Below are positions 11,401 to 47,546 of a stretch of 64,000 nucleotides of DNA, one piece after another. The stretch is from Artemia franciscana (Eukaryota > Arthropoda > Branchiopoda > Anostraca > Artemiidae): positions 30,994,566 to 31,058,565 of the forward strand of contig NC_088866.1 in NCBI RefSeq assembly GCF_032884065.1. The letters run 5' to 3'. The first letter of the stretch is position 1. Each line of letters begins with the position of its first letter. A model generated the notes under the pieces. That model was not told where the DNA came from. It saw only the letters and a program-made list of their open reading frames with translations, and did not search any database. The position numbers were made by a program, and so were the translations under genes.

Positions 11401-12777
11401 AAGATTTTTAAATCTTTAAAGATTAAATATAAAAATATGATTTTATACAAAAATTTTATACAAAAATATGATCAAAGTGGGTAATTACCAGTGGGTGTCC
11501 AATTATGGTGCCTGGGGTAGCTGACCTGGTTGCCTCCCCCCCCTCCTAGGAACAGCTCTGGTTTTGATTAATATGACCTTAAAAACGGACTGAGTCCGTT
11601 GGTTTTTGAATTGAAAATGGAATAGTTGTGGGAAAAGTCAAGTCATAGCCAATTGTAGAAAAAGCCAACACAGATTGTTTAATTAAGTGGACATCAAGTC
11701 AAGGTTAATTTTACCCCTTTCATTGCCGTTGTTACTGTCTCCCACTCATGCTACACCTCTCATGCATTAAAAGTTATAGCAAAACAAATTGATGGGAATT
11801 TCTAAAGTTAGTTGAAAACTCTCAAAAATGGTGTCAGATGAAAGTGAAAGCAGCACTGTGGGAATTTTCAATGTCAAAGACCCCCCTTACAGAAAAGTTA
11901 TAGCCCCTATCTTGTACAAAATTAAAATCACTCTTTTGCATGGGTAGCACTGATTTGCTCTCTTTTTTATTTTTTTCATATTACTGTCAGTGATTCCAAA
12001 AGTATGTTAAGTTTCTACATTAATGGACAATTGAGATAGCTAAGAAACACAAATACTTTTAGGATCGGAATTTCATCCTGAATCCAAATGAAATATTCAT
12101 TTGCTTTGCAAGTTTACTTTCTGCCATGTTTGCAAGTATGTCTTTGCGCCTTAATTTGTGGTTGATACTACTTTTGTCTGGGATATGTTATTGTAACCTT
12201 AGAGTTAAATTACTTGCAACTAAGTCTGATTTTTTTTTTTTTTTTTTTTTAGAGGACCAAGAATTATGCACAAAGTCATGAATAGAAAAGGTTCTAAAAT
12301 TAATGAATACCTAAATACAGGAGAATTCTTTCTGACTCCAAACAGAGCAGCCCCTCTTCCCCCCTCCCCATCACATACACACAAAAACTGGTCTTGGACG
12401 AGAAAAGAGAGGAAGAAAATGTATTTCTAATACAGGTAGAAATATAAGATCTTCAGATATTTCACCAGTTTAAAGCAAGATATTTTTGGCAAGGATAAAA
12501 TGAATTAAAAAAAAGAATTATCTTACTTTAACTTCAGTTACTTCTGGATGTGAAGGAAGTAGCTCCAATTGTTAATTTTGCTCATGGTTTGTTTTTAATT
12601 TGGATTTGATTCAATTTCAGTATTCTGGGTTTTTAGTTTTTCTTCTAGTTCATTTTCTCTATTCAGCCTTATTATAGATTCCTTGTTTTATCCAAGCAAA
12701 ATCATGATTGTTCCTTTTCAGGAATAAATTTTCTTTTTCTCATTGCTACCCCTAAATTTGTATCTGAATTTTTAACT
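11401..12777. other. Gene-free AT-rich stretch
   Basis: Contains the near-palindrome AACGGACTGAGTCCGTT (about 11584), a T-run at 12230-12250 and a loose R1-type copy near 12040-12095. No coding or structural RNA signal was recognised. Confidence 0.5.
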
Positions 12778-12924
12778 CATCTGATACAATTGCCAAAAAC
12801 TGCTTAGTGGGGGGGGGGGGGTCAGTGTAGATCAGGAGAATGAAAGTATAATTGAACATACATTTTCTTGCTGGTTCTGCCTTTTAGAACACCACCAGAC
12901 AGTTTTTGGCAATTGTCTCAGATG
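12778..12924. mobile_element. MITE candidate, 147 bp, 33-bp imperfect terminal inverted repeats
   Basis: The arm at 12778-12810 and its inverted partner at 12892-12924 share CAATTGCCAAAAACTG and CATCTGA, with four mismatches in 33 bases. The short internal part is non-coding. A target-site duplication is not clear, so the superfamily is open. Confidence 0.55.
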
Positions 12925-13026
12925 TGTAAAAATGTAATAAGTAATAATAAAAAAATGTTATAGGTAGTCAGTTTTGATCTGGGTGGTTTATTTCCAAAAT
13001 TCAGTAATGAGGACTGAGCATATTTT

Positions 13027-15064
13027 TCTTTTTATGGCACATGGTATTTATCAAGTGACATATAGCGATTGCAAATTCTGTCAGTCTGTCTGTCTGTCAA
13101 TCTGTCTGTCCTGGTTTTCCTAGTTTAGGCACTTCCAGATAAACTAAGACGATGCAATTTGCAGGTGTATCAGGGACTAGACCAGATTAAATTATAAATA
13201 GTCTTCCCTGATTCGACCATCTGGGAGGGGGGGGGGTAGGGGGATGGTTAATTCAGAAAAATTAGAAGAACAGAAATATGTGTTTGTGACTTACGAACGG
13301 GTGATCGGATCTTAATGAAATTTGATATTTAGAAGGATATCGTGTCTCAGAACTTTTATTTTAAATCTTGATCGGATCCGGTGACATTGGGGGGAGTTGG
13401 AGAGGGGAACCTAAAATCTTGGAAAACGCTTAGAGTGGAGGGATCGGGATGAAACATGTTGGGAAAAATAAGCACAAGTCCTAGATACGCTATTGACATC
13501 GGGATGAAACATGTTGGGAAAAATAAGCACAAGTCCTAGATACGCTATTGACGCTATTCGGAAAAATTAGAAAAAATAAGGTATTTTTAACTTACAAATA
13601 GGGGATCAGATCCTAATGAAATTTGATATTTAGAAGGATCTTATGCCCTGGAGCTCTTATTTTAAATCCCGACCAGATTCGGTGACATTAGGGGGAGTTG
13701 AAGGAGGAAACTGGAAAACTTGGAAAACGTGGAAATTGAGGTACCTTTATCTTACGAATGGGTGATCGGATCTTAATGAGAAAGATCTTATGCCTCAGAT
13801 GCTTCATTTTCAATTCGAATCGGATCCGGGGACATAGGGGCTGGAGGGGAAAACAGAAATCTTGAAAAATGCTTAGAATGGAGAGATCGGGATCAAACTT
13901 GATGGGAAGAATAAGCACAAGTTCTAGATATGTGATTGACATAATTGGAACGGATCCGCTCTCTTTGGGGGAATTGGTGGGATTTCCAGCGCTTTGGCAA
14001 GTTCGGTGCTTCTGGACGTGCTAGGACGATGAAAATGGTAGGCGTGTCAGGGACTTGCACAAATTGACTTGAAAACAAGTGTTTCCCCGATTCGACCATC
14101 TGGGGGACTGCAAGGAGAGGACAAATTGAAAAAATTATGTATTTTTAACTTAAGAATTGGTGATCGGATCTTAATGAAATTATATATTTAGAAGGATCTC
14201 ATGTTTGAGAGCTCTTGTTTTAAATTCCGACCGCATCCGGTGATATTGGGGGAGTTGGAGGGGGAAACAGGAAATCTTAGAAAACACTTGTAGTGGAGAG
14301 ATTGAGATGAAACTTGGTGCGAAGAATAAGCACAAGTCCTAGATATGTGATTGACATAACTGGAGTGAATCCGCTCTCTTTGGGGGAGTTGGAGGGGGTG
14401 TTAATTTGGGAAAATCAGAAAAATTGAGGTATTTTTAACTTAAGAACGGGTGACCGGATCTTAATGAAATTTAATATTTAGAAGGGACCCATGTCTCACA
14501 GCTTTTGTTTTAAATCCCGACCAGATTTGATTACATTGGGGGGAGTTGGAGGGGGAAAGTGGAAAACGCTTAGAGTGGAGAGATTGGGATGAAACTTGAT
14601 GGGTAGAATGAGCAAATGTCGTAGATACGTGATTTGACGTAACCGGACTGGATCCGCTCTCTTTAGGGGAGTTAGGAGTTGGGGTTCAGTGCTTTGGTGA
14701 GTTCGGTGCTTCTGGACGTGCTAGGACAACGAAAATTGGTTGGCATGTCAGGGACCTGCACAAATTGACTTGATAAAGTCATTTTCCCCGATTCAACCAT
14801 CTCTATTGCTGAAGGGAGAGGAAAAATTAGAAAAAATGTGGTATTTTTAACTTACGAGTGGGTGATCGGATTTTAATGAATTTTGATATTTAGAAGGATC
14901 TCGTGTCTCAGAGCTCTTATTTTAAATTCTGACCGGCATAAAGCCTCTGATTTTCCTTTAAAATCAATCTGTTGATTCTTAGAATTTTGCTAGAGTTCAT
15001 ACCATATGAGTCCTTGGCTCTTCCGACCTCGTCACAAGTGCCATATGAGCTCTTAGCTCTTGTT
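13027..15064. repeat. Satellite-like dispersed element S, copy 1
   Basis: Begins TTTATGGCACATGGTATTTA with AAGTGACATATAGCGATTGC and ends with a distinctive tail (CAAGTGCCATATGAGCTCTT, AGCTCTTGTT). In between, diverged units of about 300 bases repeat the phrases GATCGGATCTTAATGAAATT, CTTGGAAAACGCTTAGAG and CGCTCTCTTTGGGGGAGTTG. A longer phrase (GTGCTTCTGGACGTGCTAGG) recurs about every 700 bases. Copy 2 at 27841-30323 has the same two ends, so this is a bounded mobile unit with internal tandem structure. No transposase is visible. Confidence 0.75.
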
Positions 15065-15330
15065 GGAATACCAATTTGGCAAAACCGCTTTCAGGCACCC
15101 CAATGTCAAAGCCTGTCTACACTCTTGGCATGTGCAATTATTCTGTGAAAATTTATCGTTTTCCGCTATGTTATAAATGTATAATCCTAAATATCCATAA
15201 TGACTCTATGAAGATTTGCTTCTTTTTATTATAACAACTTATAGTTGGATCAATAAATTCTTAATTTTTAGCAGAGAAGGGAAATACAAGCTTGTATTAA
15301 CGTTTTTTTTTTTTTTTTTTTTTTTTTCAG
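15065..15330 (+). other. Sequence before MKK3/6 exon 2, ending in polypyrimidine tract
   Basis: No coding sequence seen. A run of 24 T at about 15303-15327 followed by CAG forms the acceptor of exon 2. The transcription start and exon 1 could lie here or far upstream; they were not identified. Confidence 0.5.
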
Positions 15331-36978
<21,648 letters not shown>

Positions 36979-37440
36979 TCATTTTTTTTCAGAATGAATA
37001 ACCAAAGCAATAATATAGGAGTGTTTAGTGTAAGGGACAATTTTGTTTGCTGAACCAAAGGTTTTTATCTCTTTGAAAGTGACTTGGAAAAGTTTGTTTT
37101 TCTCCTTTTTTTGTGTTTTTTTCTTATTTTTAGGAGATGCTCTTAAATATACATTCAAGGGTCAGTAAAATATTTCACCTATGTAAAAATACTAAGAAGT
37201 TCACTCGGCCAATTTATCGTGATACCTGACCAGCTTGTATCTTCAAAATCTAAGATATTGATCTGGTCTTGTGAACAATTAAAATGAAAACATAAAAATA
37301 GTGTCTGGTGTTGAGATTATTCATTGATATGATTTTCTTGTCGTTTTCGTTACGCTTGTTCTTATGAAATTTTCTAAACTTTAATATATTGACATAACAA
37401 GTTGTAATATTTTCATGAATAAATGGGGCAAAATCAACAT
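36979..37440 (+). other. Putative 3' UTR with poly(A) signal of the MKK3/6 gene
   Basis: AATAAA lies at 37418-37423, about 440 bases after the stop, and is followed within 30 bases by a GT-rich stretch (GTTGGCATGTTCTGTGTTAT), the usual arrangement for cleavage and polyadenylation. The exact cleavage point cannot be read from sequence alone. Confidence 0.6.
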
Positions 37441-38928
<1,488 letters not shown>

Positions 38929-39239
38929 TTTTCCTTTTTCCTTTCTCTATCAATCTCACCCTATCCACCACTTTTGCTCTCAGTATCCATTTCTCTCTTT
39001 TTATATTTTTCTCTAACCCTCATATCTATCTCCGCTGGATCTAAAAGCTAGCAAGTGGTATTAAAAATGGGAGAAATTTTTGATTTTTTTACTTGTATCC
39101 TTCTTATATTTTGACGTATTTCCCTTAGATATGGATTTTAGCGTTACTGATGTTAGTTTCATTATAGCTTTATGTATTTTAACAAAACTTAGGAGCATAT
39201 TTTGTTCTAAGTACCTGAGTTTATATATATATATATATA

Positions 39240-40760
39240 TATAGGATATGACAAACTATGCTAAAGAAGGTCCTTGGTGCCATTTGTTTTTGGCAAATAT
39301 TGTCAAGTAGTTATGCTAACTTTTGCTGTTATTATTACCAAATTTTTTTGGAAAAGCAAAATTGACATTGTTATGCTACAAATTACTAAGAAATATGATT
39401 TATTGGAGATTTGATTTACAAAAAAAAAATTAAAATTCATTGACAATATCTAAGAACTATATTGAAAATTATATGTTAGACAGACATTGTGCCCACTTTT
39501 ACTGCAAAGGTATGGAAACCATGTGGAGAAACAAAATTATTATGGGCCTCGTTGTACTATAAAGTCAATAGCGATTTTTGTAAAATTTATTTACAAAAGA
39601 AGTTGAAATCGGGACATCTATTTACACACCTCAGTGACTATACTGACTATTTGATGTTATGATGAGGCAATTGATGATGAGATAAAATTGGATATTGACA
39701 TCTTTTTACCATTGAAGAACTAACAATTTTGATTTTTTGCAAAATCTGATTTAAAGAAATAGTAATAAATTAATGATATTTATTGACAGTTTTTAATCAT
39801 TGTGCTGAAGAAGCTATGCTGGATATTATGACAGACTATGTTCAAGAAGGTCCTTGGTGCCGATGGTTTTTTGCAAATATTTTCCAAGTAGTTGCGCTAA
39901 CTTTAACCGTCATTATTATCACAATTTTCTGGATAGGTAAAAATTGATACTGATATCGCTTACTATTAAATGACTAACGAATCAGATTTTTTGGATAGAT
40001 TGATTAATCGAAAAAAATTGAATAATGATATTTATTGACTCAATCTGATCATTGTATTGAAGAGGTTGGACATTATGACAGACTATGTTCTAAAAGATCC
40101 GTGATGCCATTCGTTTTTGGCAATTGTCATTGTCATTACTATCAAAATTTCGTGGAAAGGAAAAAAATGACACTGACATCTTTTTACTAAAATAATTAAC
40201 TTTTTTTTTCTTTCTTTTTTTGCAAAATTTGTGTTACAAGTAAATTAAATATTGATATTTTTCGACAAAACTTAATTATTGCATTGACAATTTTATGTCG
40301 GATATTATGATGCTCTATGGACAAGAAGGTTCGTGATGCCGTGATTTTCAGGGAAAAAAAAACTATGGCATTCTCTGACAAAATCTGATCATTATACCAA
40401 CGATTTTACGTCGGACATTATGACTAACATGTTCGAGAAGGTCCTAGGTTCCACTCGTTTTTGGGAATTATTGTTAAATAATTGTGCTAATATTTACCTA
40501 AATTCTATGAAAAAATAAAATTTCCTTCATTTTGCTATTAAATATCTAAAAAATTATATTGACGGTATCTCTAAGGGTTATGTTGAAAATTTTAGACTGA
40601 CAGACATTATGCCGACTTTTGTTGAAATTATCATCAAAGTTACATGAAGAGGCAAACATAATATGGTCCTCGTGAACTATAAATTGGGTAACGATTTTTG
40701 GAAAATTGACTTACAAAAAAAAATTCCAACCTGAAAGATGTATTGATGCACCTTTAAACC
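39240..40760. repeat. Degenerate tandem array with higher-order structure
   Basis: The phrase GACTATGTTCAAGAAGGTCC and variants recur at about 39248, 39829, 40077, 40309 and 40421, each followed by TTGGTGCC or TGATGCC and a T-rich stretch. The longer block 39248-39640 reappears at 40421-40740 (shared GACAGACATT and GGTCCTCGTGAACTATAAA or close variants), about 1170 bases apart. Non-coding. Confidence 0.65.
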
Positions 40761-43700
40761 GCCGAAACAAACAAGGAAATATTATTGGCTCAATTGAACA
40801 ACTATTTTCGTCCTTAAAAACTCAAACATGAATAATCCACTGACTCTCAAAAACAGTTGCCCCTTCAAAGGACAGCCACACCTTAATTGTTTGGTGCCAT
40901 ATCTTTTAGCTTATTTTCTGCTGAATTATCATACACTTTTTTTTTCTTTCTTTTTTTTTTGATTTCGTAATCCCTACTACCAAAACTGCCCATGAAGGTC
41001 TTTTTCGTAAAAAATTGAATTTCTGACTTTTTTGCAAATTTTTAAGATATACCTTGTTCCACCTAACCGATTCAGTTACCTATTCGGTTAGTACCCACCT
41101 AACCGATTCAGACAATCCGATTTCATTCTCATCGTCCTTGGTACTTTCAATTACATTACTGTTTTTGACAATGGTCTAAACAACTTCTATTGTAATGTGT
41201 GACGAAAAGAATTACTGACAAGAAAAAATGAATTTTCGTAATTGGCTTAAGAGTTGTAATTTGGAATTCTAAAAATGATTTACACTGAATTTGAAAACTT
41301 ATTAACGTTGTCTATGCCGAAGCATGTTTTTTTCTCAAAACACCAAAAATTTTTATTAGAAAATCAATAAAAACATTTAGGAAATCAAGTTCTGTTGTAC
41401 AAAAAAAATTGTCCCCTTTTAAAATTTTTAATGAAAAGTCAACTTTACAAATGAGACTCAGCAATGACAAGCTAGCTATTCCTTTAAAAGTAAATTTTCA
41501 GTGAAAATGAAATTTAACTCAGGTCCTATTTTGCATGGTGAGGATAGTGCTTTTAGCAGATTCTTACCCGTGGGGGGGGGGTCCCTCCAGAGCATGTTTT
41601 AAAAAGTTTCATAAATACTCATAAACCTTGGTTGTTGCCAATTGTAATTGTCAGTCTCATTTTTTCACAGAAGGAATGTTCAAGAATTAGAAATTTGCTA
41701 ATTTGAAATAAGGATCTATGCAATTGCACGATATTTTTTTTCTATTTTTTGTTCGACAAGATCTTAAGCAACTAAATAAAGACTAAACAGAATACCTACC
41801 TTCTGATGACAAATGGAACACTCCCCCTCCTCCATACTGAATTTCCAGGAATGTCTATGAATTTTAGCATAAGTACGTTGGTTCTACAAGTTTTCACTTT
41901 GAGTGTGCCTCTTGTGTAGTCACTCATAGACCCCCCCCCCCCCCGCTCCTCTCCACACTTAATTTTTAGATATACCCATGTCTTTTAGCATATTTTTGTT
42001 GATTCTATCGTTTTTTTTTTTTTTTTTTTTTTAATGTCAAAAGATTAGAATGTGTATGGGGATGACCCTGTTAAGCTTTCAGTTTAAATGGCCTTAAAAT
42101 ATGTTGGTAATATCGTTGGCCTATGTTTTGATAGGAATGGGTTGTAGGTATGGGAAAAGAAGTGCCATTGCTTGTATAGATATAGTCAAAATAAAATGTG
42201 TAATTCTCGTATACGCAGTTATATCACTTATTAAGTTCATTGTTGTAATTTTCCTGGGGATCTGGGCAACCTATCTATTATCCAAAATACTCAGTGGTGA
42301 TTTCCTTGATTTTCTGATATATTCGACTTCTATGTATCTTTGTGCACAAAACAGAAGATCTTAAAAATTTTAATTTTTTATTTTAAAGATTTTTTCCTAT
42401 TCTTAAGGCTTAATCTTAAATTTTTTTTCAAATCTTATCCGATGGTATTATTTGAAGAAGGATAGGTATACCTCTCGTTGACCTTGTCTAACGATCTCAA
42501 ATGAGGCTTTTTTTCCTACCCTTTTGCGATAAATTGTTTGCGATAAGAGTCAGAGAGATATTTTTTTTTGGGGGGGGGATTCAAACCCGGTAAAATGTCC
42601 CTCTGGATAGAGCCCTGGTCAAATATGTTTCATAAGTCTAGATCAAAGACCTAACAAAAGTGTTACTTCCTGCTTGTATATGCTAGATTAAACCCACATT
42701 ATTCAGCTACATAGTTCTTACAAAATTTTCTTGCTTGAATTCCTTGAATGAAAAACTATTTCTGCCAAGTGGATAATTTCGCCCTTCTCTTAAATTAGGC
42801 AAATCGCAAATTTTAAGAGTTACCGTGTATGTCTTTTATGAAGCATATTTGAATTCTCCCATTGAATTTAACTCTACCCAACTGTTGGGAAACCTTGTGT
42901 TTTCTTACAATCCTTGTACAGGCCAGTCCATGTCAGATTCCCAGCTTAAATCAATTGGCGTGGTCTGTTTATCTTCAATTAATAACACTTGACATCGTGA
43001 TTGAAAAAAGAAATATCTTCTTTTTTTTGTATAGCTTTCTTCAGAGTGAGACCTAAGAGGTAGTTATACTTCTAACATATAGCTAAGGAACCTTTAATGT
43101 ATTCCTTATATTTTAGATATAATCCTCTATTTTGTATTAAATTTGTAGTTTAAAAAGTCAGAAATTATGCTGTTTCCTGTTCAGTGAGTGTTGGTGCGGT
43201 AGCATATCCCCTATTATACCTGGTGATTTCCTATTTTCTTCATATCGCCCAGTCGGTAATTCCCCCTTAATTTTTGATCTGTCCCCTTATCGCACTGATT
43301 TGTTTTTTTATTGATCTACATTTTCTTTATGTGGTAGTACAGTTGATCGATGTTCTGCTTGGCAATTCCGGACCCAGGGATCGATCCTCGCTGTGGCAAG
43401 GTTTGGCAATAGTGTTGCTACTTGTCCCTATAAACACCCATCAACTAATTCGCCAGCAGTGGCCCTTGTCTGCATTTTTCTCTTGTTGCAATGATCTGAC
43501 TCTACGACCACACTGACTATTCATGAGCCATTATAGCCAGGCTTTTTTTTAGCTTTGAAGACAGCTTGGCGGAGGTCCTTATCGGAATATCTACTTTTGT
43601 CGTTTTTGCTTCTCAACTGGCTGATATTTCCCTCAAAAACTGGCTGATTTAATTATATAGTTTATATATTTTTTTCGTCAAATGCAATGATCTGCCACAT

Positions 43701-44269
43701 TGACGCAACATTGCTCTAAATTCTGATTAAGGGATAACTCTTGTGGGTTTTGTTTGTTTTCGTTTGTTTATCTTGTTTGTTTATTCCCTAATCCTAATGA
43801 TTTGGTTTCCATGTATCTCCACATTTCTCCACTTATCACACTGATCTGTTTTTGACGCAACATTGCTCTAAATTCTGATTAAGGGATAACTCTTGTGGGT
43901 TTTGTTTGTTTTCGTGGGCTTTTTAAGGCTGAATGATCTGTTCCTAGCTATTTAACTATTATGGGTTGCCTCCCATTGTAGTACAGTGTTTGTAGGCATG
44001 AATATATAACGCATCGGAGCCTTAATAGGACTTTGAATCTTATAAAATTGATAGAAAAGTATCGCCAATAGGGGAAAATCATGTAGTGACCAAGATGGAC
44101 CCAAGATTGCACAAAGCCTCAATTCAACCCAAGGTCTCAAGGAATTCTTGCTGCCTGGTTGTACCGGCTTAAACGTGTACTGTAGACTTGAGAAGATATA
44201 TTAGCCCCTCACTTGCACTGGTGAAAGTTACTGCTTTTCCTCGGGCCATAATAAATCCAACAATATATG
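40761..44269. other. Intergenic stretch with small repeats, no gene
   Basis: A dispersed repeat (TTTGGTGCCATAT region, about 40830-41040) is related to 35140-35230, 35860-35950 and, inverted, 47200-47330. A 62-base direct repeat (ACGCAACATTGCTCTAAATT onward) occurs at about 43701-43763 and 43852-43914. A hydrophobic 87-codon frame at 42101-42364 shows no family motif and no gene context. Confidence 0.5.
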
Positions 44270-45955
44270 TAATATGAAAACTGCGACTTGGAAAGATACA
44301 ACGTTACAACTATCGTATTGACGATTTTGACTGACGAATTCATAGGTTTTGAACTGGACGTGTTAAGAGCCTCAGAAACTCATCTCTCATTATTAGGGCA
44401 TATGAAAATAGGTAATATAGAATTTATTTATTGAGGCAGGAAGGATGGGGTGCATAGGCAGAGAGCAGGGCCCATGATGAAATAGGAACTTTCCAGGTCT
44501 TACTTGGGTTGGGAAGGCGTTAATAATAGAATTCTAGTTGCGTATTATGCGAATAAAAAATGCAAGGCATCAGTCATAGTAGCATATGCCCCTGTAGAAC
44601 CGACTGATGAAGATAGTAGCGACACGGATGAATTTTTCTTACAGCTATAGGAAGAAATAAACTGGGTCACAGGTGAAAATACGGTAATTTTATCAGGGAG
44701 TTTTAACAACGGTAGAAATAGGGATAGATAGTATCCTCAACTAGGTAAATTTGACGTATTCTTTAAGAACAACTCCTGAGACACAAGACTGTTTAATTAG
44801 AATAATGAGCTTCCTAAAAAAAAGTTCTAAAAAAAAATTTACCGTAAAGAACAAGGTATTGAGGAGGGCGACCTCCCTCATATATGTAATAATTTCTGTT
44901 CGTTTTAGTTTTTCACGTTGCTCCTTACTTTCAGTTGAAAAAGCGTAATTTTTTCTTAGTTTCTAATCGTTTTTTAAATAATGGTCACTTAAAAGTGGAC
45001 TATAGCTTATGATTTCCGATCAAATGAGCCCTCTCCCGGTCTTGTGGGATGACTGGCTTTATATAATGGCCCTTGGAAAAAAACAAATCAGCACGCGGCC
45101 GTGATCTTGTTTCTGGTAAAAAATGCAAAATTCCACTTTTTGTACATAGGAGCTCGAAACCTCCTAGACAAAACTGTTCGCAAAAGGAATTAATCTTTGA
45201 GATTTCGAGAATACAAAAAGCAAGAATAGGTTCGAAAATTAATGTCAAGAACACCAAGTCGCTAAGAATAGGAATAAATGAAGGTGATACGTGATATTGG
45301 ATAAAGAGAAAATTTATCAAGTGAATAGCTCCATTTCCTTTGGCAGTAGGATTAGTAAGGATTGAGGATGCAGTGAAGATGCAAAAAGTAGAATAAAGAA
45401 GTTTCAGGGTGTTTTTTCACAGGTAAAAAAAGTTTGGAAGAATAGGAAGATAAGTCTACTAACCCAGATCAGAAGATTGGAAGTTACAGAGATAGCAGTG
45501 GTCAAGCATGCTTCTGAAACTTGGGTGCTTCGAAAGAAGGAGAAGGATTTGTTTGATGTTTTCAAAAAAAAAATCTACGGATGGTTTTAGGGTACTCGTT
45601 TGACTTACCATATATGAAACAAGCTTTTTTGAAAAATGTGGTTCTATCCCACTTCTTGTAGACTATACTGAGAGGAGTTGAGATGGCTAGGACATGTTTT
45701 GCGGATGAAGGATGAAATACTGCCAAAGACGGTTCTTTTCGGCCGTCCTTGTGGGGCCAGCCAAAAAGCGGGGGGTCGCTGTAGGGGATGGGAAGAGGTT
45801 GTTGAGAAGGACTTAAAAAGAAAATGTTAATTATTGGGGGGGGGGGGGGGGGTAAAAATAAAACTTAGAATAGACTGGAGTAGAGGAGGAGCGTGCACAG
45901 CTGCGTTGACCTCGGGCCGCTTACTGCTGTATTGACTTGTTAATGGTACTAGTAG
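44270..45955 (+). mobile_element. LINE-A copy with a family P fragment replacing its middle
   Basis: The endonuclease part (SETHLSLLGHMKIGNIEFIY, VAYAPVEPTDEDSSDTDEF) runs to about 44756. A family P fragment follows to about 45218. The LINE then resumes far downstream in the RT region (KINVKNTKSLRIG) to the C-terminal RWLGHVLRMKDE-like segment and the GTACTAGTAGTAG 3' tail near 45955. The middle of the RT is absent. Many stops and frameshifts. Confidence 0.78.
44757..45218 (+). repeat. Foldback family P, fragment P5
   Basis: Contains TACCGTAAAGAACAAGGTAT, TTTCTGTTCGTTTTAG, TTGCTCCTTACTTTCAGTT and a family interior segment (GCAAAATTCCACTTTTTGTA). It sits at the gap of the LINE-A copy. Confidence 0.75.
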
Positions 45956-47349
45956 TAGTTCTTTTTCGCCGAACACCTAACGAAAAAATAACGAAGCTGC
46001 TTGTCTATAAAAATAAATAAAATTTGACCTTTATTGTTAGAACCTCGTAGAAAAGCGCTATTTTTCTATTTTAAACTATTTTTCCCTCCTCTGTAAAGTT
46101 TAGAATTTTTCTATTTTCCGTTTTATCTCACAGATAGTGTGACATAGTTAGCCTGTTTTGGCAAGTTCTTCCTTGCTCGTAATTTATCCGTCCTTGTCTG
46201 CTAAATCCATATCTTTTAGTACCAGTTATGGTGTGAAGTTGTCTCTTGCACTCAGAGTAGCCACATTATTTGTCCTCTCAAAAGTAAAAATAAAACCAAA
46301 TTTTATTTTTAGTCAAACGATCAAAACAAAAATAGAAAACAAATTCGACACTCAATAATTTAAACGAATAAATATCATAATTTAAACAAGGTATATTTTC
46401 ATGTGGAAAATATTAGCAAGTTAGGATCACTTATTTGCGCCTAAATCATAAAATACACTTGCGTCGTCTTTTTTGGAAAATAAAAACCCATCTTGATAAC
46501 GTCCAGGATATCACAGAAAATCAGAATATGTGATATGCACTATGAAAATGAGGTCTAGTCATCAGTGGTTTGACTCTTGGCGAAATTGAGGAATACCTAG
46601 AAGAAATCATATATCATACAAATCAAATAATGGGTCTCTGAATTTTGAAAATCCCGTTCACGTAGTCAGTGACACATTTTTCTTGTTTGTTTTTTTTTTT
46701 TTTTTTTTTGAAGAATCATGGGTAACCTTTTTTCGAAAATCATTGTTTCATTTTTTTTCAAAATTACTGTTTCATTTTTTTTTATTCAAGAATTAAATCA
46801 AAGAGTTTGAAGAACAAGGGACATGATAACGAAATCTGGTCTTTCAGTTGCTTGAGACAAAAAATTACCCTTATAAATTTAAATAGTCGACATTAGTGTT
46901 ATTACTATTATTGTATTTTATCTTGATTGATGATCGTTAAGGACGGAGTTGGGTTTTGGGTGTTAGGTTGGTGGTAGCAGGGTACAAGATATTGTAGTTA
47001 TGCTTTGTTTTTTTTTAACCCTTTTGAAAATAAAAAAAAAATCAGTTTTTTATTTTGTGGATTTGTTTGATTATACCTTCTCAGTATTATGTCGTGGCGT
47101 TTGGAGGAATATAATTATGTTAAATTTTGTGTTAATAATTTATATTAAAATTAAATAAAAACATATATACCTAAAAAAAAGAAATTGGAAACCAAAATTT
47201 GTCATGAAAAAGCCCTCCACGGCAGTTATAGAGGTTTTGGTAGAAGCATACGCCAAGTATAAAAAAGAAACCCGTGTGAGCAATCAGCAAAAAATGTGGT
47301 AAATATATGGCACCAAACAACTTAAGAAGGTATTGCTTTTCTTTGAAGG
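45956..47349. other. Intergenic, no gene recognised
   Basis: AT-rich with homopolymers. A copy of the 40.85-kb dispersed repeat lies inverted at 47200-47330. Confidence 0.45.
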
Positions 47350-47546
47350 TACAGTACTACTACTAACCACTCATCGCAGCACCAAGCCGCATGAGGCCAA
47401 CACAGCTACGCACGCTCCTCCTCTATCCCAATCTATGCAAAGCCCCCCCCCCTTTACACCCTCCCATGAAGTTCCCATTTCCTTTAAATATTTCTTTATG
47501 ACATCCTCCCACTCCAGGCGAGGACGACCTGCTTTGTACTGAAGGT
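47350..47546 (-). mobile_element. LINE-A 3' fragment, minus strand
   Basis: The inverse reads CTGGAGTGGGAGGATGTCAT, GGAGGAGCGTGCGTAGCTGT and GCGGCTTGGTGCTGCGATGA, then a GTAGTAGTACTG tail, matching the LINE-A 3' end at 7740-7951. Confidence 0.85.

Noticed and set aside
13688-14099. Minus-strand open frames with repeated LVLILPIKF- and AYSSHQV-type segments, also at 28400-30065
   Set aside because: They recur only because element S is built of tandem units; stop codons interrupt most units and no domain is recognised.
42101-42364. 87-codon hydrophobic frame resembling a membrane protein
   Set aside because: AT-rich sequence often yields Ile/Leu/Val-rich frames; no homologous motif, splice context or neighbouring coding sequence.
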